Position numbers and translations under genes: made by a program. From NCBI GenBank assembly GCA_947503285.1, contig CANNDD010000009.1, forward strand, positions 62,001 through 126,000: a stretch of 64,000 nt of DNA. The letters are read 5' to 3'. The DNA comes from an uncultured Croceitalea sp. (GTDB taxonomy: Bacteria; Bacteroidota; Bacteroidia; Flavobacteriales; Flavobacteriaceae). Under the pieces are notes generated by a model that saw nothing but the letters and a program-made list of their open reading frames with translations, searched no databases and was not told the origin of the DNA. Positions 18,636 to 27,836 of this stretch are shown here, in pieces. The stretch's first letter is position 1. Each line of letters opens with the position of its first letter.

Positions 18636-20717
18636 ATGACTGTTAAGCCTAAAAATGAGTACATAAACAGAGAAATAAGTTGGTTGCATTTTAACGAAAG
18701 GGTTTTGCAAGAAAGCGCCGATAAAGATGTGCCTTTGATCGAACGCCTTCGTTTCTTGGGTATTTTCAGTAATAATTTAGATGAGTTCTTTAAAGTGCGC
18801 TACGCCACGGTCAAACGAATCGTTGAAGCCGGTAAATCGGGGAAAAGCGTTTTAGGTGGTGAAGTGGCCAAGGACCTTTTGGAGGAAATCACTACAAACG
18901 TTATCCGATTACAATCCAAAAGCGGAAAAATTCTACAGCAAATCGAACGGGAACTGGCAACCGAGCAGATATTTTTGATAGATGAGACCGAGGTCAGTGA
19001 ATCCCAAGCGGTGTTTATTCGAAATTACTTCCTGAAGGAGGTGAATCCTGAATTGATTACCATTATTCTGAATAACCTAGCTGAATTTCCAAATTTAAAG
19101 GATACGGCGGCCTATTTGGCGGTGCGGATAGTACTGAAAGGGGATTCAAAGTTAGAAAGCATAAGGGCAGGCGTTCAATATGCTTTGATCGAGATTCCTA
19201 AAACATTAAAGCGTTTCGTGGTGCTTCCTGAAGAGAATGGCAAAAATTACATCATGATGGTCGATGATGTCATCCGCTTTTGCATGGGTAAGATTTTCAC
19301 CATGTTCGAATACGAAGAGATAGCTGCGCATATGATCAAGATCACTAGGGATGCCGAACTTGATATGGATAATGATCTCAGTAAGAGTTTCATCGAAAAG
19401 ATATCCTCAAGTGTCGAGCACAGAAAGATCAGCGATCCGGTCCGTTTTGTCTATGACAAGAAAATCAAAATGGACACGCTACGATTTCTTAAGGAAAAAA
19501 TGAATATCGAGGAAACCGATAGTGTTATTCCCGGTGGTAAATACCATAACAGGCGTGACTATATGGGTTTTCCAAGTTTGGGAAGAACAGACTTGCTGTA
19601 CAAGAAGATTGACGCCTTGCCGGTTAAAGGTTTTCACCTCGAAGGCAGTATCCTCGAACAAATCGCCTTGCGCGATTATATGATCTATACCCCCTATCAA
19701 GATTATTCGTATGTCATCAATTTTTTAAAAGAGGCCGCCTTGGATCCACAGGTGCGTCGTATTAAATTGACGGTTTACCGTTTGGCCAACAACTCTCAAG
19801 TGGCTGCAGCCCTTATAAATGCTGCAAAAAACGGAAAAGAGGTCACCGTACAAATAGAACTTCAGGCACGATTTGACGAGCAGGCAAATATTCAATATGC
19901 CAACCAATTTCAAGAAGAGGGTATTAAATTGATTTTTGGTATACCAGGGCTCAAAGTACATACCAAAGTGTGTTTTGTAGAACGTGAAGAAGAGAACGGT
20001 ATCAAAAGGTATGGCTTTATCAGTACGGGTAACTTCAATGAGTCTACTGCGAAGATATATACTGATTTTACGTTGTTTACAAGTCATGATGCGATTTTAA
20101 AAGAAGTGAATCGGGTCTTTGATTTCTTTGAGGTTCCCTATAAGATTAACAAGTACAAACACTTGATCGTATCCCCACATTATACCAAAAGTGTTTTCAG
20201 TAGGTTGATAGATGGCGAAATCGAAAATGCACGGGCAGGAAAGGATGCATTCATTAAGATAAAGATGAACAGTTTTACCTCTTATAAAATGGTTGACAAA
20301 TTATATGAGGCGAGTAGGGCAGGAGTGAAGATACAATTGATCATACGAGGGGTGAATTGTTTGATACCTGGTGTTGCGGGAATGAGTGGGAATATTGAGG
20401 CCATCAGTGTGGTGGATAAATTTTTAGAGCACCCAAGGGTGTTTATCTTTGGCAATAATAATGACCCGAAAGTATATATCTCTTCGGCGGATTGGATGAC
20501 ACGAAACATAGATTATCGCGTGGAGGTCGGCTGCCCTATTTATGATGAGGATATCAAACAAGAGTTATTGGATACTTTCGAGATATCTTGGAATGATAAT
20601 ATAAAGGGACGGGTTTTCTCTCAAAAGCATGATAATGCCTATCGCGATGATGACAAACCTAAAGTACGCTCACAGTTCGCAATCTATGATTATTATAAAA
20701 AGAAGTTGGAAAACTAA
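18636..20717 (+). CDS. ppk1: Polyphosphate kinase 1
   Basis: This 693-residue enzyme makes polyphosphate from ATP. The N, H, C1 and C2 domains are in order, from the opening INREISWLHFNERVLQE to the C2 end VEVGCPIYDEDI. The autophosphorylated histidine is H442 in LKVHTKVC. The second conserved histidine of the family, 19 residues further on (E. coli H454 in AHIGTGN), is replaced here by F461 in GFISTGN, a notable change. The C1 motif STGNFNESTAKIYTD is otherwise intact. It follows a SixA-like phosphatase by 3 bases and converges on miaE. Confidence 0.94.
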   Translation: MTVKPKNEYINREISWLHFNERVLQESADKDVPLIERLRFLGIFSNNLDEFFKVRYATVKRIVEAGKSGKSVLGGEVAKDLLEEITTNVIRLQSKSGKILQQIERELATEQIFLIDETEVSESQAVFIRNYFLKEVNPELITIILNNLAEFPNLKDTAAYLAVRIVLKGDSKLESIRAGVQYALIEIPKTLKRFVVLPEENGKNYIMMVDDVIRFCMGKIFTMFEYEEIAAHMIKITRDAELDMDNDLSKSFIEKISSSVEHRKISDPVRFVYDKKIKMDTLRFLKEKMNIEETDSVIPGGKYHNRRDYMGFPSLGRTDLLYKKIDALPVKGFHLEGSILEQIALRDYMIYTPYQDYSYVINFLKEAALDPQVRRIKLTVYRLANNSQVAAALINAAKNGKEVTVQIELQARFDEQANIQYANQFQEEGIKLIFGIPGLKVHTKVCFVEREEENGIKRYGFISTGNFNESTAKIYTDFTLFTSHDAILKEVNRVFDFFEVPYKINKYKHLIVSPHYTKSVFSRLIDGEIENARAGKDAFIKIKMNSFTSYKMVDKLYEASRAGVKIQLIIRGVNCLIPGVAGMSGNIEAISVVDKFLEHPRVFIFGNNNDPKVYISSADWMTRNIDYRVEVGCPIYDEDIKQELLDTFEISWNDNIKGRVFSQKHDNAYRDDDKPKVRSQFAIYDYYKKKLEN

Positions 20718-20719
20718 GG

Positions 20720-21301
20720 TCAACCGTGAATGGTTTCCTTGTTACCTAGGTTTTTCATGATGTTTGCCTCATAATCGAGAAGGTTTCGCCACTTTTCATC
20801 TACTTCTTCCCGGTCTCCGTACTGACGTGCAAATTGTAAAAACATGGTATAATGTCCTGCCTCACTGATCATCAGTTTTCTATAGAATTCTGACAGTTCC
20901 TTATCTTCCAATTCTTCTGAAAGCAACCTGAAACGTTCACAGCTTCTTGCCTCTATCAAAGCGGCATACAGCAATCGATGCACCAATTGGGTTGTTCTAC
21001 TCCCACCTTTTGGGAAGAATTTTAAAAGTTCGACAACATAGTCATCCTTTCGATCTCGCCCTAAAGTACCACCGCGCGCGAGGATTAGATCATGGACCAT
21101 TTTAAAGTGCCCCATCTCTTCACGTGATAACGCGATCATTTCTTGGATCAACTCGGTGTACTCAGGAAAGGAAACGATTAAGGAAATAGCCGTGCTTGCT
21201 GCCTTTTGTTCACAATATGCATGATCGGTCAGTATCTCATCGATATTTTTCTCAACGATGTTCACCCATCTGGGATCGGTAGGTAATTTGAGTCCTAACA
21301 T
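20720..21301 (-). CDS. miaE: tRNA-(ms2io6A37)-hydroxylase, MiaE-like
   Basis: This diiron ferritin-like protein of 193 residues hydroxylates the isopentenyl side chain of A37 in tRNA. Metal ligands are visible in EQKAAS, EEMGHF and EARSCERF...ISEAGHYTMF. I chose the start at 21301 (MLGLKLPTDPRWV), the usual beginning of the family; the frame also opens 32 codons upstream but that stretch covers the intergenic promoter region. The gene is convergent with ppk1, with only two bases between stop codons, and divergent from the ebo cluster. Confidence 0.9.
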   Translation of the reverse strand: MLGLKLPTDPRWVNIVEKNIDEILTDHAYCEQKAASTAISLIVSFPEYTELIQEMIALSREEMGHFKMVHDLILARGGTLGRDRKDDYVVELLKFFPKGGSRTTQLVHRLLYAALIEARSCERFRLLSEELEDKELSEFYRKLMISEAGHYTMFLQFARQYGDREEVDEKWRNLLDYEANIMKNLGNKETIHG

Positions 21302-21381
21302 AACTGTTTTCTTGAGCTTAAAGACTTCAAAGATAACCGTTATTGTGGTTTCCGATAAGAACATATCCGCACAAGTATGAT

Positions 21382-21389
21382 TATATTTG
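21382..21389 (+). promoter_or_regulatory. Candidate -7 element for the ebo cluster
   Basis: TATATTTG matches TAnnTTTG 46 bases before the eboA ATG. No good -33 TTTG lies 19 nt upstream, so this is only a candidate. Confidence 0.35.
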
Positions 21390-21435
21390 TGTATCACTTT
21401 TTTAAGTAATAATCTACTAAATCCAATCTAGCGAA

Positions 21436-22293
21436 ATGCCTTATTCGAATTCGGGTGATATACTGTCTGAAATACTTGAAAAAAATGGTTCTAAAGAAGA
21501 AAAACAGTGGATATTCGATAAAATCGATTTAATCGTTCAAGAGCTATCCGTCAAAAAATTCTACATGGCCTATACGCGCTGCGCCTCAAAAGTTGAAAAA
21601 CGGGTGCTTGATTTCAAGGGTTTTGATGAAAATAAGACTGTTGCCTATTTAAAAGAAAAGGGTGCAAATACCTTGGAGTTGGCACGCACCTTTATGCTTG
21701 TTAGGATATTGGAATCGAATTTTGATTTTTTTGAGGATAAAGTACGCAACATTATCGGGATAGCCGATACCTCTGAATTGGAGACACTATTGAAATACTT
21801 GGTTTTATTGCCAAATGCCGGGAATTTTAAATTTGCCGCTGTCGAGGCACTTCGCACCAATATTGCCACGATTTTTGATGCCATCGCAATGAACAACCCA
21901 TATCCCGCTCTTTATTTCAATACACAACAATGGAATCAAATGTATTTGAAAGCGGCCTTTATGCAACGCGATTTGTCACAAATCGTGGCTGTAGATAAAA
22001 TGGCTAATAAGGAATTGGCACGGATTATCTCAGATTATGCCCATGAGCGCTGGGCGGCATCACGAACCATAGACCCTGAATTTTGGAGGCCCGTTTCAAA
22101 TTTTTTGGAAGGTCAAACGTTAGAGGATATGATACGACTTTTTGAAAGCGATAATCCAATTGAAAGAAATGCTGCGGCTCTGGTCTGTTACCATTCAGAT
22201 AAGAGTAAGGCAAAAGAATTATTGGATGGTTATCCATCCCTAAGAAACGAAATAGAAAAGGAATCCCTCACCTGGAAAACTTTGAAACGATAA
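21436..22293 (+). CDS. eboA: EboA domain protein
   Basis: This 285-residue, mostly helical soluble protein has no signal peptide. It matches the EboA family in having the helical N-terminal half and a C-terminal HEAT-like end (WAASRTIDPEFWRPVSNFLE...ERNAAALVCYHSD). It is the first gene of a complete ebo cluster, with 2 bases to eboB. The molecular role of EboA is not known. In cyanobacteria the ebo genes are needed to move the scytonemin monomer to the periplasm. Confidence 0.85.
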   Translation: MPYSNSGDILSEILEKNGSKEEKQWIFDKIDLIVQELSVKKFYMAYTRCASKVEKRVLDFKGFDENKTVAYLKEKGANTLELARTFMLVRILESNFDFFEDKVRNIIGIADTSELETLLKYLVLLPNAGNFKFAAVEALRTNIATIFDAIAMNNPYPALYFNTQQWNQMYLKAAFMQRDLSQIVAVDKMANKELARIISDYAHERWAASRTIDPEFWRPVSNFLEGQTLEDMIRLFESDNPIERNAAALVCYHSDKSKAKELLDGYPSLRNEIEKESLTWKTLKR

Positions 22294-22295
22294 CA

Positions 22296-23204
22296 ATGGA
22301 AGAGAAATTACATTTTATTGACCCCCATATTCATATGACATCACGAACAACCGATGATTATGAGGCGATGGCAAAGGCTGGTATAGTGGCCATTATCGAA
22401 CCTTCTTTTTGGTTAGGACAACCCCGGACCCAAGTGGGTTCGTTTCAAGATTATTTTAGTAGTCTCGTAGGCTGGGAGGCCTTTAGGGCCAGTCAGTTCG
22501 GTATTAAACATTACTGCACCATAGGGCTCAATTCAAAAGAGGCGAATAACGAGGCGTTGGCGGAGCAGGTAATGGAATTGCTTCCACTTTACCTCCAAAA
22601 AGAAAATGTGGTCGCAGTGGGTGAGATAGGTTATGATGACCAAACCCCAGCAGAGGATAAATACTTTAGGGAACAGCTTGAGCTCGCCAAGGAATTCAAT
22701 ATGATGGTTCAAGTGCATACCCCACATCGCGATAAAAAGGCAGGCACCTTAAGAAGTATGGAAGTCTGTTTAGAACATGGTCTTGACCCAAGTAATGTGG
22801 TCATAGACCATAACAATGAAGAAACCGTTCAAGATGTTCTGGACAAAGGTTTTATAGCGGCCTTCACCATTTACCCGAAAACAAAAATGGGAAATGAGCG
22901 TATGGTCGAGGTGGTCAGAAGGTTCGGTAGTGCCAACATCATTGTCGATAGCTCCGCTGATTGGGGCGTGAGTGATCCCTTAGCGGTACCCAAAACGGCA
23001 AATCTGATGCTTCAAAGGGGAATTGCGAAAGAAGATGTTGTCAAAACCTGTTACCTAAATGCATTGGATACTTTTGGCAAGTCCGGTAAAATGAAAGAAG
23101 CGCACTGGTTGACCCCAGAGGCAATCGATCAAAGAAAGCTATTTCATGACAACAGCGTTTTAAGGGGTCAAGAACCTAAGGTAGAGCGCGACAAAATCGT
23201 TTGA
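22296..23204 (+). CDS. eboB: EboB, TatD-family metal-dependent hydrolase
   Basis: This 302-residue amidohydrolase-fold protein has the N-terminal metal motif FIDPHIHMTSRT, then VAVGEIGYDD, a His pair in VQVHTPHRDK and VIVDSSADWG near the C-terminus. That gives the TatD-like TIM barrel with its metal ligands in place. The last four bases overlap eboC, so translation is coupled. The position between eboA and a UbiA-type protein fixes it as EboB rather than a housekeeping TatD DNase. The substrate is unknown. Confidence 0.87.
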   Translation: MEEKLHFIDPHIHMTSRTTDDYEAMAKAGIVAIIEPSFWLGQPRTQVGSFQDYFSSLVGWEAFRASQFGIKHYCTIGLNSKEANNEALAEQVMELLPLYLQKENVVAVGEIGYDDQTPAEDKYFREQLELAKEFNMMVQVHTPHRDKKAGTLRSMEVCLEHGLDPSNVVIDHNNEETVQDVLDKGFIAAFTIYPKTKMGNERMVEVVRRFGSANIIVDSSADWGVSDPLAVPKTANLMLQRGIAKEDVVKTCYLNALDTFGKSGKMKEAHWLTPEAIDQRKLFHDNSVLRGQEPKVERDKIV

Positions 23205-24088
23205 TGGGTCAAAAAACGAAAGCTTTTTTGCAGTTATGCCGACCGGCAAATTTACCCACATCGGCTGCTGATATTTTGGCAGGCCTCGCGTTGGCAGGTT
23301 TTTTTGATCACTTCACAATTGAGTTGGGCCCATTGGGTGGGCTACTGGTCCTTTCCTCTATTTTTTTATATGCTGGCGGTGTCGTTTTGAATGATGTTTT
23401 TGATATTGAATTGGATAAGGTAGAGCGACCTGAAAGACCGCTCCCCAAAGGAGTAATCAAAATTGGGGAAGCTCGAATTTTTGGATTCGGCTTGTTGGTC
23501 ATTGGATTGGCACTTGCTTTTTTAGTTACCACTATGAGTGGGATAATAGCGGCAATTTTGGTGTTTTTTATTTTGACCTATGATAGTTACTCAAAGAATA
23601 GAAAAGTATTGGGCCCCTTGAATATGGGTATTTGCAGAGGAATGAATTTGCTATTAGGAATGTCTGTTTTTGCAGAATTGGTGCATTTTAAATACGCTAT
23701 AATCCCAATAATTTATATCGCTGCGATTACCATGATAAGTCAAGGAGAGGTGAATGGAAATAACAAAAAGAACATTGTTTTTGCAGGTATCTTATATCTG
23801 ATTGTAGTTGTAATCGTATTATACTTCAATACCGATTTTGTTTCAAATCTTGGTGTAAGTCATATATTCGTACTCGTTTTTATACTTTCTATCGGTATTC
23901 CTTTAACAAAAGCGTACCTTAAGAATACACCATCAAATATTAAAAAGGCTGTAAAGGCGGGCGTGATTTCAATTATTCTTTTAGATTCTGTAATTGCCGT
24001 TGCACATTCCAATTTCGCAATTGGCCTTGTAATATTGGCTTTGTTGCCGGTATCGATTGTATTATCAAAAGCTTTTGCGGTAACTTAG
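23201..24088 (+). CDS. eboC: EboC, UbiA-type prenyltransferase
   Basis: This 295-residue membrane protein has about nine hydrophobic helices. The first Asp-rich UbiA motif is in VLNDVFDIELDKVERPERPLPKG, and the second region reads FILTYDSYSKNRKVLGPLNMGICRGMNLLLG. UbiA enzymes attach a prenyl chain to an aromatic acceptor at the inner membrane. Both catalytic motifs look intact, so an active prenyltransferase is plausible. The acceptor is unknown. It starts with an ATG overlapping the eboB stop. Confidence 0.9.
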   Translation: MMGQKTKAFLQLCRPANLPTSAADILAGLALAGFFDHFTIELGPLGGLLVLSSIFLYAGGVVLNDVFDIELDKVERPERPLPKGVIKIGEARIFGFGLLVIGLALAFLVTTMSGIIAAILVFFILTYDSYSKNRKVLGPLNMGICRGMNLLLGMSVFAELVHFKYAIIPIIYIAAITMISQGEVNGNNKKNIVFAGILYLIVVVIVLYFNTDFVSNLGVSHIFVLVFILSIGIPLTKAYLKNTPSNIKKAVKAGVISIILLDSVIAVAHSNFAIGLVILALLPVSIVLSKAFAVT

Positions 24089-24097
24089 TTTGATTTT

Positions 24098-25261
24098 ATG
24101 AAACTTCCTTCCATATCACAGTCATTTACGGTCAATTACGACTATAAACTATACTTTACGACAGGGCTATTTGATACTTCAAACGCCCTATTCGTAAATC
24201 TTATCGGTAATTATCAAACTGAGGGGCAGGTTAAATGTGTTTTTATACTGGATAAAGGGGTTGTAGATGCCAACAACCAGCTTTTAGGGCTAATTGAGGA
24301 GTACTGTTCATTTTACAGGTCTAAAATCGATGTAAAAGGGATAATTACGATACCCGGAGGTGAGGAAAGTAAGAATAATCAAGACAACGTCACCAAAATT
24401 TGGAACGCAATCAACGAAAAAAGTATTTGTAGACATTCTTTTGTTGTGGCTATAGGTGGTGGTGCCCTAATTGATATGGTCGGTTATGCAGCTACCACGG
24501 CTCATAGGGGCGTAAAATTAATTCGAATACCAACAACCGTCTTAGCACAAAATGATGCGGCAGTAGGTGTGAAAAATAGTATCAACGCATTCGACAAGAA
24601 AAACTTCATTGGCACATTTGCGATTCCTTATGCTATTATAAATGACTTTGATTTTTTGAAGACCCTTGAACAACGTGACTGGATTTCGGGAGTTGCCGAA
24701 GGTTTAAAGGTCGCTTTGATAAAAGATGAACCCTTTTTTAACTTTATTGAAACCAATGCACATAACTTGGCGAATAGGGAGCTAGAAGCGATGGGACCTT
24801 TAATACATCGCTGTGCTGAAATTCATATGCAACACATCGGGCAAGGTGGAGATCCCTTCGAAAATGGATCTTCTAGGCCCTTGGATTTTGGACACTGGGC
24901 AGCCCATAAGTTGGAACAGATGACCGGTTATAAGCTAAGGCATGGGGAGGCGGTGGCCAAAGGCATAGCTTTAGATGTAACTTATGCATATTTAATAGGT
25001 CTTGTAGAACTAGCGACATTGAATCGAATTTTAAAGGTGTTCAGGGAGATAGGTTTTGACCTGACACTGCCCGTTGAAGGGGAAAAGGCTGTTAACGAAC
25101 TGCTTAAAGGCATTGAAGAGTTTAGGGAACACCTAGGGGGGCAATTGACTATTACGTTGATTTCCGGAATCGGTTCCAAACATGATGTACATGTAATGGA
25201 TAGGGATAAAATGGTGGAAGCGATTGCCATGAGAACCATCGAAAAACACGAATCGAATTAG
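24098..25261 (+). CDS. eboD: EboD, sugar-phosphate cyclase (dehydroquinate synthase superfamily)
   Basis: This 387-residue enzyme has the NAD-binding glycine loop VVAIGGGALIDMVGYAA and metal ligands in GVAEGLKVALIKDE, RPLDFGHWAAHKLE and LRHGEAVAKG. These are the marks of the dehydroquinate synthase superfamily. The GGDPFE...RPLDFGHW.AHKLE segment differs from ordinary AroB (usually LNFGHTFGHAIE). It recalls sugar-phosphate cyclases that use other C7 substrates, so the product may be a cyclitol and not dehydroquinate. The stop codon is adjacent to the eboE start. The ebo assignment is strong; the reaction is inferred. Confidence 0.87.
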   Translation: MKLPSISQSFTVNYDYKLYFTTGLFDTSNALFVNLIGNYQTEGQVKCVFILDKGVVDANNQLLGLIEEYCSFYRSKIDVKGIITIPGGEESKNNQDNVTKIWNAINEKSICRHSFVVAIGGGALIDMVGYAATTAHRGVKLIRIPTTVLAQNDAAVGVKNSINAFDKKNFIGTFAIPYAIINDFDFLKTLEQRDWISGVAEGLKVALIKDEPFFNFIETNAHNLANRELEAMGPLIHRCAEIHMQHIGQGGDPFENGSSRPLDFGHWAAHKLEQMTGYKLRHGEAVAKGIALDVTYAYLIGLVELATLNRILKVFREIGFDLTLPVEGEKAVNELLKGIEEFREHLGGQLTITLISGIGSKHDVHVMDRDKMVEAIAMRTIEKHESN

Positions 25262-26455
25262 ATGTTAGTATCAAATTTTTACCATACCACCTATTGTACT
25301 AATATTCACCCTGGTGAAGACTGGAAAACTACATTCGATAGTTTAAAAAATTATGTTCCCCTTATCAAGTCCCAGGTTTCTAAAACCCAGGAATTCGGTT
25401 TGGGGTTACGATTGTCTAATAAAGCAAGCGAAGAACTAGGGTTCGGATCAAAATTACAGGAGTTTAAAGATTGGTTGACCGCCCATCAAATCTATATATT
25501 CACAATGAATGGATTTCCTTATGGAAATTTTCATGGTGAGGCCGTAAAAGATAAGGTGCACCGGCCAGATTGGACGACCCAAGAAAGGGTTGACTATACG
25601 ATACGATTGTTTAAACAGCTTAATTTTCTATTGCCAGAAGGTATTTCTGGGGGCATTTCAACTTCCCCCATTTCATACAAGCATTGGTATTCCAGTGAAG
25701 AAGAACTTGACCATGCAAAAAAAGTTGGTGCCCAAGGTATGATAGCAGTGGCCTTGCGATTGTATCAAACTGAAAAGGAAACGGGAAACTATTTGCATCT
25801 TGATATCGAACCGGAACCTGATGGAATTCTTGAGAATAGTGATGAGGTGATTTCTTTTTTCAAGGAGTACCTTATTCCCATTGGAGTGGATAGATTTAAA
25901 AAGGAATTCGGTATTCCTAATGACAATGCGGAACGTATTATCAAAAGGCATCTTACGATATGTTATGACATTTGCCATTTTTCACTGGCGTATGAAGAGC
26001 CAGAACATACGTTTCAAAAGTTCTTGGGAAATGACATTAAAATTGGAAAAATTCAGGTCAGTGCTGCTTTAAAAGTACTTTTCAACGAAACCGATAATCA
26101 GCACATTTGGGAGAGCCTTTCGAAATTTAACGAACCGACCTATCTACATCAGGTCACGGAACTTAGTGACGAAGGGGTGAAAACACATGCTGATTTACCT
26201 GAACTACTAGAGAAAAAAGGGCATAGGGCGCAACTAAGGGCACATTTTCATGTACCCATATTTCTTCAAAAGTTTCCGCCTTTGTATTCCACTCAGGATC
26301 ATATACTAAAGGTCATCGACTATCTTAAGAAGAACAAGATATGTGACCATCTCGAGATTGAGACCTATACTTGGGATGTACTTCCCATTGACTTAAAAAC
26401 AGCACTTTCCGATTCGATTATACGTGAAATCAACTGGTTGAAAGAAAGATTGTAA
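25262..26455 (+). CDS. eboE: EboE, xylose isomerase-like TIM barrel protein
   Basis: This 397-residue protein opens with the typical YHTTYCTNIHPGEDW segment. It has TIM-barrel features, including LHLDIEPEPDG, ICYDICHFSLAYEEP, QVSAAL and the final HLEIETYTWDVLP, with metal-ligand-like Glu, Asp and His on successive strands. It is the EboE metabolite traffic protein of database naming, related to sugar-phosphate isomerases/epimerases. Its start directly follows the eboD stop. An enzymatic role on a sugar-like intermediate is plausible but unproven. Confidence 0.88.
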   Translation: MLVSNFYHTTYCTNIHPGEDWKTTFDSLKNYVPLIKSQVSKTQEFGLGLRLSNKASEELGFGSKLQEFKDWLTAHQIYIFTMNGFPYGNFHGEAVKDKVHRPDWTTQERVDYTIRLFKQLNFLLPEGISGGISTSPISYKHWYSSEEELDHAKKVGAQGMIAVALRLYQTEKETGNYLHLDIEPEPDGILENSDEVISFFKEYLIPIGVDRFKKEFGIPNDNAERIIKRHLTICYDICHFSLAYEEPEHTFQKFLGNDIKIGKIQVSAALKVLFNETDNQHIWESLSKFNEPTYLHQVTELSDEGVKTHADLPELLEKKGHRAQLRAHFHVPIFLQKFPPLYSTQDHILKVIDYLKKNKICDHLEIETYTWDVLPIDLKTALSDSIIREINWLKERL

Positions 26456-26456
26456 C

Positions 26457-27836
26457 ATGAAAAAAACGGTAGTCATCAATGTGGTGGGCCTGACCAAACG
26501 CTTGATTGGGGAGCACACCCCGTTCTTAAGGTCTTTTCTAGCGTCTGGCCATAGTGGTTTTGTAAAACCCGTACTGCCTGCCGTTACCTGTACGGCGCAG
26601 TCGACGTACCTTACGGGTAAATGGCCCTCGCAACATGGGATAGTGGGTAACGGTTGGTACTTTAAAGAGGAATGTGAAGTAAAATTTTGGAGGCAGTCGA
26701 ATAAGCTGGTTCAGGCACCTAAACTTTGGGAGAAGTTGAAGGAAGAACATAGCGATTTTAGTTGCGCGAACATGTTTTGGTGGTACAATATGTATTCAAC
26801 CGTTGATTACAGTGTTACCCCAAGGCCTAATTATTTGGCCGATGGTCGCAAGATTCCTGATGTATATTCCCATCCTTCCCAACTTAGGGACACACTTCAG
26901 GATAAATTGGGTACATTTCCACTATTTCATTTTTGGGGACCAAAAACGTCCATAAAATCGAGTCAATGGATTGCTGATGCTACTGTGGAGATGGATAAAT
27001 TACATGATCCCACGCTAACCTTGGTGTACCTACCGCATTTAGATTACAATCTACAACGCTTTGGGCATGACTTTAAAATCATTTCAAAAGACCTACGAGA
27101 GATTGACCATGTAGTTGAAGGTTTGGTCGATTATTATCAAAAAAGGGATGCCAATATCGTCATCTTGTCAGAATATGGAATTACTGATGTAAACCATCCC
27201 ATTCATCTAAATAGGGTATTGCGTCAAAATAACCTTATCGCCATTCGTGAAGAACGCGGATTGGAATTGTTTGATGCTGGGGCAAGTGCAGCTTTTGCCG
27301 TCGCAGACCATCAAGTCTGCCATATTTATGTGAAAGACAAATCGAAAGTAGAAGAGGTAAAAGAACTGATTGAAAATGTTGAGGGTGTAGAAAAGGTTTT
27401 TTCCAAAACAGAATCATCACAGATTAAATTAGACCATGAACGTTCTGGGGATTTAATTGCAGTTGCCGATAAAGACTCATGGTTCACGTATTATTTTTGG
27501 AATGATGATAAAAAAGCACCTGATTTTGCCAGAATGGTCGATATTCATAAAAAACCGGGGTATGACCCCGTTGAGATGCTTACCGACCCCAACGACAATT
27601 TGGTAATGCTAAAGGTGTTATGGAAGCTTCTAAAGAAGAAAATCGGCTTTAGAAGCGTATTGGATATTATACCTTTGAATGCCGATTTAATCAAAGGATC
27701 GCATGGCAGGTTACCTGAAAGCACCCTTGATTATCCCATTTTAATCTCAAATGCTAAAGATATAGTTGTTAAAGAAGAGCTGGAAGCTATTGAAGTTTTT
27801 GATATTTTAGAGCAACATATAAAACAACCAACATGA
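26457..27836 (+). CDS. eboF: EboF, nucleotide pyrophosphatase/phosphodiesterase family
   Basis: This 459-residue alkaline-phosphatase-superfamily enzyme has the nucleophile region PAVTCTAQSTYLTGKWPSQHGIVGNGWYF, the metal-ligand region VYLPHLDYNLQRFGHD, then ILSEYGITDVNHPI and a late GSHGRLP. These are the NPP-type two-metal motifs. No signal peptide is seen, so it probably acts in the cytoplasm, unlike many NPPs. It closes the ebo cluster; a membrane-protein gene overlaps its stop by four bases. A diphosphate or phosphodiester intermediate of the ebo product is a likely substrate. Confidence 0.87.
   Translation: MKKTVVINVVGLTKRLIGEHTPFLRSFLASGHSGFVKPVLPAVTCTAQSTYLTGKWPSQHGIVGNGWYFKEECEVKFWRQSNKLVQAPKLWEKLKEEHSDFSCANMFWWYNMYSTVDYSVTPRPNYLADGRKIPDVYSHPSQLRDTLQDKLGTFPLFHFWGPKTSIKSSQWIADATVEMDKLHDPTLTLVYLPHLDYNLQRFGHDFKIISKDLREIDHVVEGLVDYYQKRDANIVILSEYGITDVNHPIHLNRVLRQNNLIAIREERGLELFDAGASAAFAVADHQVCHIYVKDKSKVEEVKELIENVEGVEKVFSKTESSQIKLDHERSGDLIAVADKDSWFTYYFWNDDKKAPDFARMVDIHKKPGYDPVEMLTDPNDNLVMLKVLWKLLKKKIGFRSVLDIIPLNADLIKGSHGRLPESTLDYPILISNAKDIVVKEELEAIEVFDILEQHIKQPT

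Noticed and set aside
21302-21397. 32-codon N-terminal extension of miaE
   Set aside because: The added residues are not protein-like and cover the divergent promoter region; the family starts at MLGLKLP.
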